From a virus, in IMG/VR virus record IMGVR_UViG_3300048924_000619, positions 30,138-94,137 of that record: a stretch of 64,000 nt of DNA; one strand, 5' to 3'. Shown in pieces: positions 35,166 to 43,216 of this stretch (position 1 is its first letter; every line of letters begins with the position of its first letter). Position numbers and translations under genes: made by a program. The notes under the pieces are model-generated. The model was not told where the DNA came from. It ran no database searches and was given only the letters and a program-made list of their open reading frames with translations.

Positions 35166-35221
35166 TTCCCGCGAACGCCCCGGTATCCCACATCACCTGC
35201 GTCCAGGTGCTCGGTAGACTT

Positions 35222-35239
35222 ACCTCGTTGAAAAGAGGT
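35222..35239 (+). promoter_or_regulatory. hairpin hiding the ribosome site of the methyltransferase
   Basis: ACCTC (35222-35226) pairs with GAGGT (35235-35239), the latter containing the AGAGG ribosome site 5 nt before ATG 35244. Opening of this hairpin could control translation. Confidence 0.4.
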
Positions 35240-35243
35240 GAGA

Positions 35244-35795
35244 ATGAGCTCCGCCATTGAGCTTCCGCCGGGCCCATTCGGGGTGATCCTCGCCGACCCG
35301 CCGTGGAACTTTCGGACGTTTGACCGGAAGAAGAGCGTCCCGAGTCGGACGTCCGTCGACCCATACGCGACGATGACGATTCCTCAGCTTTCAGAGCTGC
35401 CGGTGGGGGACGTCGCCGCGAAGGACTGCGTCCTGTTCCTATGGACGGTGTCGTATCTCCAGGACGAGGCGACGGAGGTGGCGAGGGCTTGGGGCTTCAA
35501 GCCGAAGAGCCTCGCCTTCGTCTGGCAAAAGGGCTCGATCGGAATGGGGTACTGGACGCGCCAGCAGGTCGAGATCTGCAAGCTCTACACCCGCGGCAAG
35601 CCGCGTCGGCTGAGCCGGAGCGTCCGCCAACTGATCATCGCTCCTCGCCGCGAGCACAGCCGGAAGCCAGACGAGCAATATGAGCGGATCGAAGCGCTCG
35701 CTGGCGGACCTTACCTGGAGCTGTTTGCGCGTCAGCAGCGGCCCGGCTGGTCAGCGTGGGGCAACCAGACCGACAAATTCAGCGAGGCCGCATGA
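35244..35795 (+). CDS. MT-A70 family DNA N6-adenine methyltransferase
   Basis: 183 residues from ATG 35244 (GTG 35238 is an alternative). The MT-A70 catalytic motif DPPW appears in ILADPPWNFRTF (residues about 16-27). Further family features: FLWTVSYLQDEATEVARAWGF, WQKGSIGMGYWTRQQVE, a basic stretch, YLELFARQQRPGWSAWGNQ at the C-terminus. It would methylate adenine in DNA, probably protecting phage DNA or marking it. It lacks the GTCGTGAC element and heads a run of four overlapping genes. Confidence 0.9.
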   Translation: MSSAIELPPGPFGVILADPPWNFRTFDRKKSVPSRTSVDPYATMTIPQLSELPVGDVAAKDCVLFLWTVSYLQDEATEVARAWGFKPKSLAFVWQKGSIGMGYWTRQQVEICKLYTRGKPRRLSRSVRQLIIAPRREHSRKPDEQYERIEALAGGPYLELFARQQRPGWSAWGNQTDKFSEAA

Positions 35796-36037
35796 CCATC
35801 ACTCCTGACAGCTTGCGCCGCGATCTCGCCGATGGCGCCGCGGCCGCCGGCCGGACCCAGCAGTCCGAGGGCGAGATCCGTCGGGCGGCGGAGCAGCGGC
35901 GCGAGGCGATCCAGACCCGCATCGCCGAGCTCGTGCCGCTCGTGAACCGCAGCCCCGGCGCGGCCGATGAATATCAAGCACTCATCCGCGAGCGCGGACA
36001 GCTGGACGTCGTCCTGGCAGAGCGCAGCGATGACTGA
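35792..36037 (+). CDS. small helical protein, unknown
   Basis: 81 residues, ATGA overlap. A single amphipathic, charged helix dominates (GEIRRAAEQRREAIQTRIAEL) followed by DEYQALIRERGQLDVVLAER. Looks like a coiled-coil regulator or adaptor. No family recognised. Confidence 0.5.
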   Translation: MTITPDSLRRDLADGAAAAGRTQQSEGEIRRAAEQRREAIQTRIAELVPLVNRSPGAADEYQALIRERGQLDVVLAERSDD

Positions 36038-36326
36038 ACCTCACGTCTTGGGCGACCGGATCAACGCCAGCCGCATCGCCGTCACCCCTGAGCGTGTCTC
36101 GGCGGTGATCTCCGAGGTTGCCAGCGAGCTGCGGCTGCATCCCGGCGACATCCGCGGCCCTAGCCGGCGCCGGCCAGTCCGAGCGGCGCGGGTAGAGGCC
36201 TGGAAGCGGCTCGCCAAGCCAAACGTCTCAATCGCGTCGATCGCGCGGGCTTGGCCTTGCCATCACGCGACCATCCTCAACGGCCTCGGCCGCATCAAGA
36301 AGGCGAAGAAACCGGCATGTCGGTGA
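36030..36326 (+). CDS. DnaA domain IV-like DNA-binding protein
   Basis: 98 residues from ATG 36030. Residues about 15-92 follow the C-terminal HTH of DnaA: VISEVASELRLHPGDIRGPSRRRPVRAARVEAW, then SIASIARAWPCHHATILNGLGRI, in the place of the DnaA signature that contacts the DnaA box. The AAA+ part is missing. It could bind the phage origin or host DnaA boxes and thereby interfere with initiation. Confidence 0.65.
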   Translation: MTEPHVLGDRINASRIAVTPERVSAVISEVASELRLHPGDIRGPSRRRPVRAARVEAWKRLAKPNVSIASIARAWPCHHATILNGLGRIKKAKKPACR

Positions 36327-36754
36327 AGCCCACGAACCCCAAGGACGCGATCGGCTCCACGAAGCTGCCGCTCCACCTCGTCCCGGCGTCGGTCAAGATC
36401 TATGCGGCGCTGGCCTTTACCGAGGGCGCGGCGAAGTATGGCGCGTTCAACTGGCGGGCCGCCGGCGTGCGATCGTCGATCTACAAGTCAGCGCTCGAGC
36501 GCCACCTCGAGAAGTGGTGGAACGGCGAATGGGCGGATCCGAAGACCAGCGTCCCGCATCTCGCCAGCGTCATCGCCTGCGCCGGGATCATCCTGGACGC
36601 CGGTCTGTGCGGCAAGCTGACTGATGATCGTCCTCCGGCCGCGCCGATGTCCGAAGCGATCGATGCGATGGAGGAGATCGTGAAAGAGCTCCTCGCGATG
36701 CACGCGGACAAGAACCCTCACCACCACACGATCAACGACCCCGTCGAGGCCTGA
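36317..36754 (+). CDS. dATP/dGTP diphosphohydrolase-domain protein
   Basis: 145 residues from ATG 36317. NPKDAIGSTKLPLHLVP, AALAFTEGAAKYGAFNWR, SALERHLEKWWNGEW, TSVPHLASVIACAGIILDA give the pattern of the phage dATP/dGTP diphosphohydrolase N-terminal domain (all-alpha, MazG-like, with E, H, K and D residues around a metal). It would convert purine dNTPs to monophosphates and alter the pool used by phage polymerase. No PurZ is present in the window, so no claim of base substitution is made. The C-terminus is His-rich (NPHHHT). Confidence 0.75.
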   Translation: MSVKPTNPKDAIGSTKLPLHLVPASVKIYAALAFTEGAAKYGAFNWRAAGVRSSIYKSALERHLEKWWNGEWADPKTSVPHLASVIACAGIILDAGLCGKLTDDRPPAAPMSEAIDAMEEIVKELLAMHADKNPHHHTINDPVEA

Positions 36755-36770
36755 CCTCTCGGCCGACTAT

Positions 36771-36778
36771 GTCGTGAC
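36771..36778 (+). promoter_or_regulatory. GTCGTGACNNNA motif before the head operon
   Basis: GTCGTGAC, GATA, 14-nt spacer ending CTCGGC to ATG 36793. Confidence 0.7.
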
Positions 36779-36792
36779 GATACCGTCTCGGC

Positions 36793-37707
36793 ATGGTCGA
36801 AAGCGACGCCGCATTGATGGATGCATGCCCGGACTTCGTGTCCGTGGGCTCGCTTCTGAAGGCGCATCCTCAGGAGGATGGTGGTCGACGCTTCGTTTAC
36901 TTCGAAGCCTCGAACGAAGGTCTGGACCAGCAGGATGAGGTGATCCTGTCGAAGGCCCTGGCGGACTCGAAGGACTTCTACCTCCGCTACGGCAACGTCG
37001 ACATCGACCACTACACCCAGATCGGCGCGCGCGCCGGCATCCCGGACTATCCGACGTATGAGATCGGACAGCCGGTCGAGGTCGGCCAGCGCGGCGGATC
37101 CACCTTCGTCAAGAGCCAGCTCTACGCCGCGACCTCGGACAAGATCTCCACGCCGATGCTGGAGAAGGCGAACATGGTCTGGGACGGCCTGACCAAGGTC
37201 GACCCTCCCCAGCGCTGGTATCCGAGCGTCGGCGGCGCCGTCCTGCAGAAGGCTATCCACGTTGACGAGGCGACGCAGGCGCGTCGCGCCGTCATCTCCA
37301 AGGTGCGCTGGTCCAACGTCGGGCTCTCGCGGACGCCCGTGAACCAGCACGTCAGCGCTTGCGCGGCGGCGCCGATCGGCATGTTCGCCAAGTGCCTCGC
37401 GGCGCAGGGTGTGATCGATTTCTCAAAGACCCTGACGGCCGGCTACGGCACGGACTCCGCCACGCTGTCGGGCGGTGCGTCGCTGCGCCAGCAATCGCTC
37501 GACGGCGGCGTCAAGAGCTACTGGGATTTCCGCGAGCGCCTGGCTCAGGCGATGCGCGAAGGAACGGCGGGAAAGAACCCCAAGTCCGCGGACTTGGTGC
37601 GGTTCGCCGCCGAGAGGTTCGGGCTCTCTCACGATGAGGCGGCCGAATACGTGGAGCGCTTCGTGCGCGACCTCCAATCCGGACTGACAAAGAGGAAAGC
37701 GGCATGA
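36793..37707 (+). CDS. putative prohead (head maturation) protease
   Basis: 304 residues, first of the protease-scaffold-capsid triplet. RRFVYFEASNEGLDQQDEVI, DIDHYTQ with a candidate catalytic His, and RWYPSVGG with a candidate Ser fit S78-type phage proteases. Residues about 213-236 (LTAGYGTD...LRQQSLD) nearly repeat the N-terminal arm of the major capsid protein, 17 of 24 identical. The C-terminal helix RFAAERFGLSHDEAAEYVERF resembles an assembly domain. It overlaps the scaffold gene by 4 nt. Confidence 0.65.
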   Translation: MVESDAALMDACPDFVSVGSLLKAHPQEDGGRRFVYFEASNEGLDQQDEVILSKALADSKDFYLRYGNVDIDHYTQIGARAGIPDYPTYEIGQPVEVGQRGGSTFVKSQLYAATSDKISTPMLEKANMVWDGLTKVDPPQRWYPSVGGAVLQKAIHVDEATQARRAVISKVRWSNVGLSRTPVNQHVSACAAAPIGMFAKCLAAQGVIDFSKTLTAGYGTDSATLSGGASLRQQSLDGGVKSYWDFRERLAQAMREGTAGKNPKSADLVRFAAERFGLSHDEAAEYVERFVRDLQSGLTKRKAA

Positions 37708-38324
37708 GCGCTGAAAAGACGGCGGGGTCCTTCGACGCCCTGCTCGAGGAAATCTCGACCGACCTGACGAAGGCGCTGCCGACCGACGGCGACACGAAGG
37801 AAGACGACGCCAAGATCGAGGCCGCCGCGGCCGACGGTGAGGGCGAAGAAGACAAGGAAGACGGCGAAGCCGCGCCCATGGCGAAGTCCTTCAAGATCAC
37901 CCTCCAAAATGGCGAGGAGATCGATGCCGTTGACGGCGCCGAGCTGGTCAAGTCGCTCGTCGCCCGCATCGAAAGCAACGAGACGGGCATCCTCAAGGTG
38001 CTCGGCGAGACCGCGAAGATCGCCATCGCTCAAGGCGAGCTGATCAAGTCGCTGCAGACCCGTCTCGGCACCCTGGAAGGCCAGGGCAAGGGCCGCAAGG
38101 CCGTCCTGACCATCGCCGAGAAGCCCGCCGCCGCGGCCGAGGAACTGCGCAAGTCGCAGGAAACCCACGGCTTGGACGGGGACGCGTTCATGGCCAAGGC
38201 CCTGTCCGCCCAAGTCGCCGGCCGGATCAACGGCACGCAGGTCGCCATCGCCGAGGCGCACATCAACGCCGGCAAGCAGCCGCCCGCCGACATCGTCCGC
38301 GCCGTCCTCCCGGACGCCCAGTAA
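37704..38324 (+). CDS. putative scaffolding protein
   Basis: 206 residues. Acidic N-terminal half (DGDTKEDDAKIEAAAADGEG), then a long helical region with TGILKVLGETAKIAIAQGELIKSLQTRLGTLEG, and a C-terminal helix-turn-helix-like tail typical of scaffolds that bind the capsid shell. Position between protease and major capsid gene is the main evidence. No catalytic motif. Confidence 0.65.
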   Translation: MSAEKTAGSFDALLEEISTDLTKALPTDGDTKEDDAKIEAAAADGEGEEDKEDGEAAPMAKSFKITLQNGEEIDAVDGAELVKSLVARIESNETGILKVLGETAKIAIAQGELIKSLQTRLGTLEGQGKGRKAVLTIAEKPAAAAEELRKSQETHGLDGDAFMAKALSAQVAGRINGTQVAIAEAHINAGKQPPADIVRAVLPDAQ

Positions 38325-38384
38325 CCGCACTCCGCGAGCCGCCGCCCACGTCGGTCTCGTCCACAAGCAGAGGGTAAGGATCCC

Positions 38385-39839
38385 ATGAATATCAACCTCG
38401 ACGTGGCCCTGAACGCCACCGCGGGCGGCGTTGCGGACGCGTCCGTGATCGACGAACTGCAAAAGGCCCTGACGGCCGGCTATGGCACGGACGTGTCGCA
38501 GCTGACCGGCGGCTCGGCCCTGCGCATCCAGTCGCTCGACAAGACCATGAAGTCGACGATCCAGGAGAACGAGCACTTCGTTCTCTTCAACGCGCTGGCC
38601 AAGTCCGGCGCCGGCGCGACCGTCGACGAATGGACCGAGCGGACCGACGTCGGCAGCTTCCCGGGCGGCTCGACCAACTCGGAAACCGGCGTCATCTCTC
38701 AGGCGCAGGGCAACTACAAGCGGCGCGTCGGCCTGGTCAAGTACCTGATGACCCAGGCCCAAGTGTCGCTGGTCGCGACCCTCGGCAACAACATCGAGGC
38801 GGCGAAGGCCGTCGAAGCCCAAGCCGCCGCCCTGCGGCTGCTGACCGACGCCGAATATCTCAGCTTCGAAGGCGACTCCACCGTCGTCCCGACCGAGTTC
38901 GACGGCATCGCCGCTCAGATGTACGCCGGCGTGGCCGACGGTTCGGTCGATGGCGGCAACGTCATCAACGTCGACGGCTCCTCGCTGGCCTCGATCAACG
39001 CCGTCAACCAAGCCGCCGCTCAGATCTCCTCGTACGGCAACTGGGGCCGGGCGAGCGACCTGTTCTTCTCGCAGCAGGTCCAGGCGGACTTCGACAACGG
39101 CCTGGACCCGGCCTTCCGGGTCGCGTTGAACAACGTCGGCGACGGCGGCCTGAAGCTCGGCGCCCCCGTGGTCGGCATCCGCACCAGCCACGGCAACATC
39201 AAGACGAACAACGACACGTTCATCTTCGATGAGCCGCGGCAGATGCCGTTCGACGTGCTGTTCCCGGCCGTCGCGACCGCCCTCACGTCCCTGAAGCCGG
39301 CCTCCGTGACCGCCGCGGCCACGACGGGCACGACCGCGAACAAGTTCACCGCCGCTCGCGCGGGGAACTACTACTACCTCGTCGCGGGCGTGAGCGCCGC
39401 CGGCCAGTCTGACGGTCGGGTCACCACCCAAACCGCCGTCGCGGCCGGTCAGAAGGTCACTCTGACCATCACCGCGTCGGCGGGCGCTCAGGAAACTGGC
39501 TATGCGATCTATCGCGGCCGCCTGAACGGGACCAACGCTCCGTCGGACATGCGCCTGATCAAGCGCGTGGCGAAGGCCGGCGCGACGACCACGTTCGTGG
39601 ACGAGAACCTCGACATCCCCGGCACCTCCAAGGGCTACATGCTCCCGATGGGGCCGGGCGCCGATGCGATCTCGTGGCGCCAGCTGCTGCCGATGATGGA
39701 GTTCCAGCTCTATCCGACCAACGCGCCGGTCCTGCCCTGGGCTCAGCTCCTGTTCGGCTATCTGCGGATGACCAAGCGCCGCCGGGTCGTGGTGTTCAAG
39801 AACATCCTGCCCAGCTCGTCGCTCTGGAAGCCGTTCTAG
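38385..39839 (+). CDS. major capsid protein (SU10-like) with Ig-like insertion
   Basis: 484 residues. HK97-fold capsid subunit of the SU10/DUF5309 type. N-terminal arm residues 1-55 include LTAGYGTDVSQLTGGSALRIQSLD, the segment copied in the upstream protease. The E-loop/P-domain region starts near SFPGGSTNSETGV. Residues about 300-410 form an extra beta domain (ANKFTAARAGNYYYLVAGVSAAGQSD, ETGYAIYRGR), FN3/Ig-like, presumably exposed on the head surface. The end (LPWAQLLFGYLRMTKRRRVVVFKNI) is the usual capsid C-terminal strand. Ribosome site AAGGA. Confidence 0.85.
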   Translation: MNINLDVALNATAGGVADASVIDELQKALTAGYGTDVSQLTGGSALRIQSLDKTMKSTIQENEHFVLFNALAKSGAGATVDEWTERTDVGSFPGGSTNSETGVISQAQGNYKRRVGLVKYLMTQAQVSLVATLGNNIEAAKAVEAQAAALRLLTDAEYLSFEGDSTVVPTEFDGIAAQMYAGVADGSVDGGNVINVDGSSLASINAVNQAAAQISSYGNWGRASDLFFSQQVQADFDNGLDPAFRVALNNVGDGGLKLGAPVVGIRTSHGNIKTNNDTFIFDEPRQMPFDVLFPAVATALTSLKPASVTAAATTGTTANKFTAARAGNYYYLVAGVSAAGQSDGRVTTQTAVAAGQKVTLTITASAGAQETGYAIYRGRLNGTNAPSDMRLIKRVAKAGATTTFVDENLDIPGTSKGYMLPMGPGADAISWRQLLPMMEFQLYPTNAPVLPWAQLLFGYLRMTKRRRVVVFKNILPSSSLWKPF

Positions 39840-39863
39840 TCGGTCCCTGCCAGGAGTGGAGGG

Positions 39864-39890
39864 GAGGGCGGTCTTCGGGCCGCCCTCTTT
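39864..39890 (+). terminator. rho-independent terminator after the capsid gene
   Basis: GAGGGCGG/CCGCCCTC, 8-bp stem, then TTT. A second hairpin, AAGCGCC/GGCGCTT at 39897-39916, follows closely. It may cap the abundant capsid transcript. Confidence 0.75.
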
Positions 39891-39945
39891 CCTGGAAAGC
39901 GCCTCGCGGGGCGCTTCCCCGGAAAGAGGAAGCAAGGACCCTCAT

Positions 39946-40446
39946 ATGTTCCACGTTCACTGCAAGCTGCCCAACGCGTCGACCGAGATCAACGGCGTCT
40001 CATTTGTGGTGATGAGCCCATCGCTTGAGCCGGACGGCGTCGTGCACGTCCGTACGGTCGATCCGGTCTCCGGCGAGGTCGCTGCCCAGTTCGCCGACAT
40101 CTCCGGCTACGAGATCGAGAATCTTGGATCGCCGGCGGTCCCGAATCGCGACGCGCACCGTGCCCCCGAGTTCGTGCCTCTGGCGGCCAGGGCCGCTGAC
40201 ACGGCCGTTGAAGCGCCGCGCCGTCGCGGCCGCCCGAGCGCTGCAGACATTGCGGCGCGCGCCGCTGCGAGTGCGCCGCCGGCCGTGACGCCCGAGCCCG
40301 CCGCCCCGCCGCCCGTCGCCGATGACGAGCAGGCCGCCCCAGCGCCCGAGCCGGCGATTGCCGCCGCCCTGGCCGCGGCTGGCAGCGAGGAAGCGCCAGC
40401 GGATCCGGCTGAAGCGACCGCCCCGCCCGAGCCGGCCGCCGAATAA
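39946..40446 (+). CDS. capsid-adjacent protein with Pro/Ala-rich tail
   Basis: 166 residues from ATG 39946 behind AAGGA. Residues 1-65 form a small folded domain (MFHVHCKLPNASTEINGVSFVVM, FADISGYEIENLG). A basic RRRGRPSAADIAAR segment follows, and then a Pro/Ala/Glu-rich tail. Similar in design to a head decoration or head-fibre protein. Position right after the capsid terminators supports a virion role. Family not known. Confidence 0.55.
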   Translation: MFHVHCKLPNASTEINGVSFVVMSPSLEPDGVVHVRTVDPVSGEVAAQFADISGYEIENLGSPAVPNRDAHRAPEFVPLAARAADTAVEAPRRRGRPSAADIAARAAASAPPAVTPEPAAPPPVADDEQAAPAPEPAIAAALAAAGSEEAPADPAEATAPPEPAAE

Positions 40447-40484
40447 GCGCCGGGCCATAGACAGGCCATAGAAGGAATCAGCCC

Positions 40485-40712
40485 ATGTCCCGTAATCCGT
40501 CGCCCCACACGCCTCAGGGCAAGCTCAACCGCTCCACGCCGGCCGCCTCCGAGGTCCGTCTCGGCGACATCATCAACGACCTGATTACGACCGTGAACGC
40601 GGTCGTGGCCGACAACGTGGCGATGGCCGCGAAGCTCAACGCCGACGCCGGCGTGACCGACACGAACTATGCCGTGACCGCCGCGGCCGTCACGGTTCTC
40701 TCGCTGCGCTAA
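40485..40712 (+). CDS. small head-region protein
   Basis: 75 residues behind AGAAGGAAT. N-terminus polar (SRNPSPHTPQGKLNRSTP), then a helix DIINDLITTVNAVVADNVAMAAKLNADA and a short beta tail. It might be a decoration or a head-fibre anchor, but there is nothing decisive. It ends in a strong terminator. Confidence 0.5.
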   Translation: MSRNPSPHTPQGKLNRSTPAASEVRLGDIINDLITTVNAVVADNVAMAAKLNADAGVTDTNYAVTAAAVTVLSLR

Positions 40713-40718
40713 GTTCCA

Positions 40719-40746
40719 GGCGGCGGCTTCGGCCGTCGCCTCTCTC
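40719..40746 (+). terminator. rho-independent terminator with UUCG loop
   Basis: 9-bp stem 40719-40727/40732-40740 closed by a C(TTCG)G loop, followed by TCTCTCTT. Confidence 0.7.
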
Positions 40747-40760
40747 TTCAGGAGGCCCAC

Positions 40761-41555
40761 GTGAGCCTGTTCAGCAGCGGCGACGTGGCCAGCTTCAAGG
40801 CGGACCGCCTGTTCCGCGCGGCCCAGAGCCTCTGGCCAGGCGTCACCCTCGGCGACGACTACCTGCTTCACGAGTTGCAGGCCGCCGAAGCCGGCATCGC
40901 CCGTCGGCTGAGGGTCTACCTCGAGCCGACCACCATCTTCCCGTACGAGCCCAGCGAGGACGAGGTTGAAGCGCTGAGCGGCGCGCCATACGCGGAAGAG
41001 CCGGGCTATGATTATGACCCGGAGTTCTTCGGCTCGGGCCGTTGGGGCTACATCGTCACGCGCCAGAAGCCGATCGTCTCCGTCGAGTTCATCCGCTTCG
41101 CCTACCCGAACCCGCAAGCGGCTTTCTTCCCGATCCCGGACCCCTGGATCCGGATCGACAAGAAGCATGGGCAGATCAACCTCGTGCCGGCGTCGGCTTC
41201 GTTCGCCGCGCCCCTGAACGCCTTCATGCTTCAGGCTGTCGGCGGCGGCGCGATGATCCCCTTCATGCTGCAGGTGAAGTATGTCGCGGGTCTGAAGAAC
41301 GTGAAGTCGGATCCGCAGTGGGCGGACCTGATGGACGTCATCTACAAGCAGGCGGCGCTGAACGTCGTCGACGAGAACTTCACGCCGCAGAGCGCCTCGA
41401 TATCGGCGGACGGGCTGTCCCAATCGATGTCTATGGACGCGGACAAGTACCGCGACGTCGTCGAGGCGAAGCTGTTCGGCGGCAAGGGCTCCAACGGTGG
41501 CCTCTGGACCTCCATCCATGGAATCGGCATTGGCGTCGCCGGAGTGACCACATGA
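40761..41555 (+). CDS. head-tail connector protein
   Basis: 264 residues, GTG start behind AGGAGG. The N-terminal helical part (SFKADRLFRAAQSLWPGVTLGDDYLLHELQAAEAGIARRLRVYL) matches the helix bundle of SPP1 gp15 / HK97 gp6-type adaptors that attach to the portal. The middle adds an extra beta region. The end is helix plus a Gly-rich tail. It lies in the expected place between capsid and tail genes. Confidence 0.65.
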   Translation: MSLFSSGDVASFKADRLFRAAQSLWPGVTLGDDYLLHELQAAEAGIARRLRVYLEPTTIFPYEPSEDEVEALSGAPYAEEPGYDYDPEFFGSGRWGYIVTRQKPIVSVEFIRFAYPNPQAAFFPIPDPWIRIDKKHGQINLVPASASFAAPLNAFMLQAVGGGAMIPFMLQVKYVAGLKNVKSDPQWADLMDVIYKQAALNVVDENFTPQSASISADGLSQSMSMDADKYRDVVEAKLFGGKGSNGGLWTSIHGIGIGVAGVTT

Positions 41556-41728
41556 TCGCTCGCCCCGAGTTCGCTCACCTCGCGATCGGCGAGACCATGA
41601 CAATCGACGGCATTCCGATGCGTCACGCCGGCGGTGGCTTGTTCGAACCGGCGGTGATCGGCGACGAACTGCTGAAGCGCTTCGACGTCAACGAGGGCGA
41701 GACGCTCCACCGGCCGCGGGCCGCCTGA
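41552..41728 (+). CDS. small hypothetical protein of the connector operon
   Basis: 58 residues, ATGA overlap. Contains TMTIDGIPMRHAGGGLFEPAVIGDELLKRFDVNEGE, a single beta-hairpin and helix. No family recognised; co-translation with the connector genes supports a neck or assembly role. Confidence 0.5.
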   Translation: MIARPEFAHLAIGETMTIDGIPMRHAGGGLFEPAVIGDELLKRFDVNEGETLHRPRAA

Positions 41729-41729
41729 C

Positions 41730-42362
41730 GTGCGGCTGTCCCCGGCGCTCTTCAATCAGTTCCTTGGCAGCAGCGTGCGCCAGGATTTCATGTGGCGCCG
41801 GCGCTCGGCCTGCCCGTGCGTGAGCGCGTCCTCAGGCGCCGCGCGTTATGACTGCCCGGTGTGCAACGGCAAGGGCCATATCTGGGCCTCGGCGGAGGTC
41901 CCCGGCTGGGCGGGGATGTCCAACCAGATCCCGAAGAAGTCGGCGACGCCGATCAACTGGGAGCCTGGCGACGCGACGCTGACCATTCCCTCAGACTCGC
42001 CGCTCTATGGCGTACGCCAGTACGATCGGATCCGGGCGCTCGGCTCCACGAACCCCTTTTCCGAGGTGATCGTGCCAGGCCGCAATGACAAGCTGCGCAT
42101 GCCGGTCGTCTCGGTTTCTCGGGTGTTCTGGCTGGCGACCGATGGCGAGACGATCGTCGAGGGTGGCATTCCCACCGTCGCGGCGAATGGCGCGATGACG
42201 TGGGCGTCCGGCGCGCCGCCGGCGGAGACCAGCTTCACGGTCGAGGGCACGCGCGAAGACGAGTTCTTCGTCTACGACTCCCTGGCGAGCGACCGGAACT
42301 CCGGCGTCAGCGGCCTGCCCCTGAAGCTCCAGGCGCGGAAGTTCGACCTGCTCGGACGCTAG
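41730..42362 (+). CDS. neck/minor virion protein with zinc-binding knuckle
   Basis: 210 residues, GTG start. Residues about 27-50 have four cysteines in the arrangement CPC...CPVCNGKGHIW, like one DnaJ-type zinc knuckle. The remainder is beta-rich (DATLTIPSDSPLYGVRQYDRI, VSRVFWLATDG), consistent with a virion component at the head-tail joint. It ends on CTAG, whose bases also supply the stop codon of the convergent minus-strand gene. Confidence 0.6.
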   Translation: MRLSPALFNQFLGSSVRQDFMWRRRSACPCVSASSGAARYDCPVCNGKGHIWASAEVPGWAGMSNQIPKKSATPINWEPGDATLTIPSDSPLYGVRQYDRIRALGSTNPFSEVIVPGRNDKLRMPVVSVSRVFWLATDGETIVEGGIPTVAANGAMTWASGAPPAETSFTVEGTREDEFFVYDSLASDRNSGVSGLPLKLQARKFDLLGR

Positions 42363-43162
42363 AGGCCGGCAAGATCCGCGGCGATCGCGGCTGGGAAGTC
42401 CTGGGCCGCGGTGCGCTGGAGGGATTCCGAGACCGCGCGCGCGATCCAAAGTCCCGGCCGCGCCCCGATGACCCATCCGCTGCTACCCTCGGCCATCACC
42501 CGGAAGGTGAGATAGGTCGAGCTGCGCGAGCCGCCGGGATTGTTGGCCTTGAAGCGGACCATTCCCGCGTACGGATCCGACTTGTGCTGCGGCTTAAGCT
42601 TCGGCGCCATCCCGGCACCCAGGCGGCCGCCCCAGACGTAGCGACGCGCGCGGACCTCCATTGGCCGACGCGTCTTGATGTCGCTGGCGTTCAGGCCGGA
42701 GCGCCGGACGCCATGGCCGACGATCTGCGAAGCCGCAAGGTTGCGGGCCTCCGCGTGGACGGCCTTCGGCATGGGCACCGCCAGCGCGCTTTGGCCGGGC
42801 GTGTTGTGGCGGAAGGGGATGATCAGGTAGCGGCGACCCTTCTTCGACACGCGCACCTTGGGGCTCGTGTCCAGCATCCGCTTCATATCGTACGGTGGCC
42901 GGCCGCTTTCGATGTCCTGGACGTATTTGTAGCTCGAGACGATCTCACCTGAGAACGGCCCCGTCATCCGCCCCTGGATGGAGTCGGCGTAGGCGCGGCG
43001 CTCGCCGTCCCAGAGCGGCGCCTTGAGGGCCGCGGCTTTCCACCGCTCCTCGCCGGTCTCCACGACCGCTTGGACCGCAGCTGACAGGTTCGCGAAGATC
43101 CCAGCGCCGGCGATGGGGCCGGCGGCCATGAGTTCCGATAGGTCGACCTTGACGCTCAGCAT
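42359..43162 (-). CDS. minus-strand neck/tail-completion protein, HK97 gp10-like
   Basis: 267 residues on the minus strand, inside a plus-strand structural block. ETGEERWKAAALKAPLWDGERRAYADSI, SSYKYVQDIESGRPPYDMKRMLDTSP and GRRYLIIPFRHN resemble gp10-type neck proteins, with an added C-terminal half (MVRFKANNPGGSRSSTYLTFRVM). The start at 43162 is fixed by a GTCGTGAG element 14 nt upstream. Inversion of a single virion gene is unusual and suggests later insertion or rearrangement. Confidence 0.6.
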   Translation of the reverse strand: MLSVKVDLSELMAAGPIAGAGIFANLSAAVQAVVETGEERWKAAALKAPLWDGERRAYADSIQGRMTGPFSGEIVSSYKYVQDIESGRPPYDMKRMLDTSPKVRVSKKGRRYLIIPFRHNTPGQSALAVPMPKAVHAEARNLAASQIVGHGVRRSGLNASDIKTRRPMEVRARRYVWGGRLGAGMAPKLKPQHKSDPYAGMVRFKANNPGGSRSSTYLTFRVMAEGSSGWVIGARPGLWIARAVSESLQRTAAQDFPAAIAADLAGL

Positions 43163-43176
43163 GCTCGAGCATTGGT

Positions 43177-43184
43177 CTCACGAC
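43177..43184 (-). promoter_or_regulatory. GTCGTGAG variant motif, minus strand
   Basis: GTCGTGAG, ACCA, 14-nt spacer to ATG 43162 on the minus strand. 8 nt from the plus-strand copy. Confidence 0.65.
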
Positions 43185-43192
43185 CCTCGGCT

Positions 43193-43200
43193 GTCGTGAC
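43193..43200 (+). promoter_or_regulatory. GTCGTGACNNNA motif
   Basis: GTCGTGAC, AACA, 16-nt spacer to ATG 43217. Forms a divergent pair with the copy at 43177. Confidence 0.65.
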
Positions 43201-43216
43201 AACATGATCCCGGACG

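Noticed and set aside
36317-36754. Z-genome (2-aminoadenine) phage
   Set aside because: A dATP/dGTP diphosphohydrolase-type domain alone is not enough; no PurZ or DatZ-type HD enzyme is in the window.
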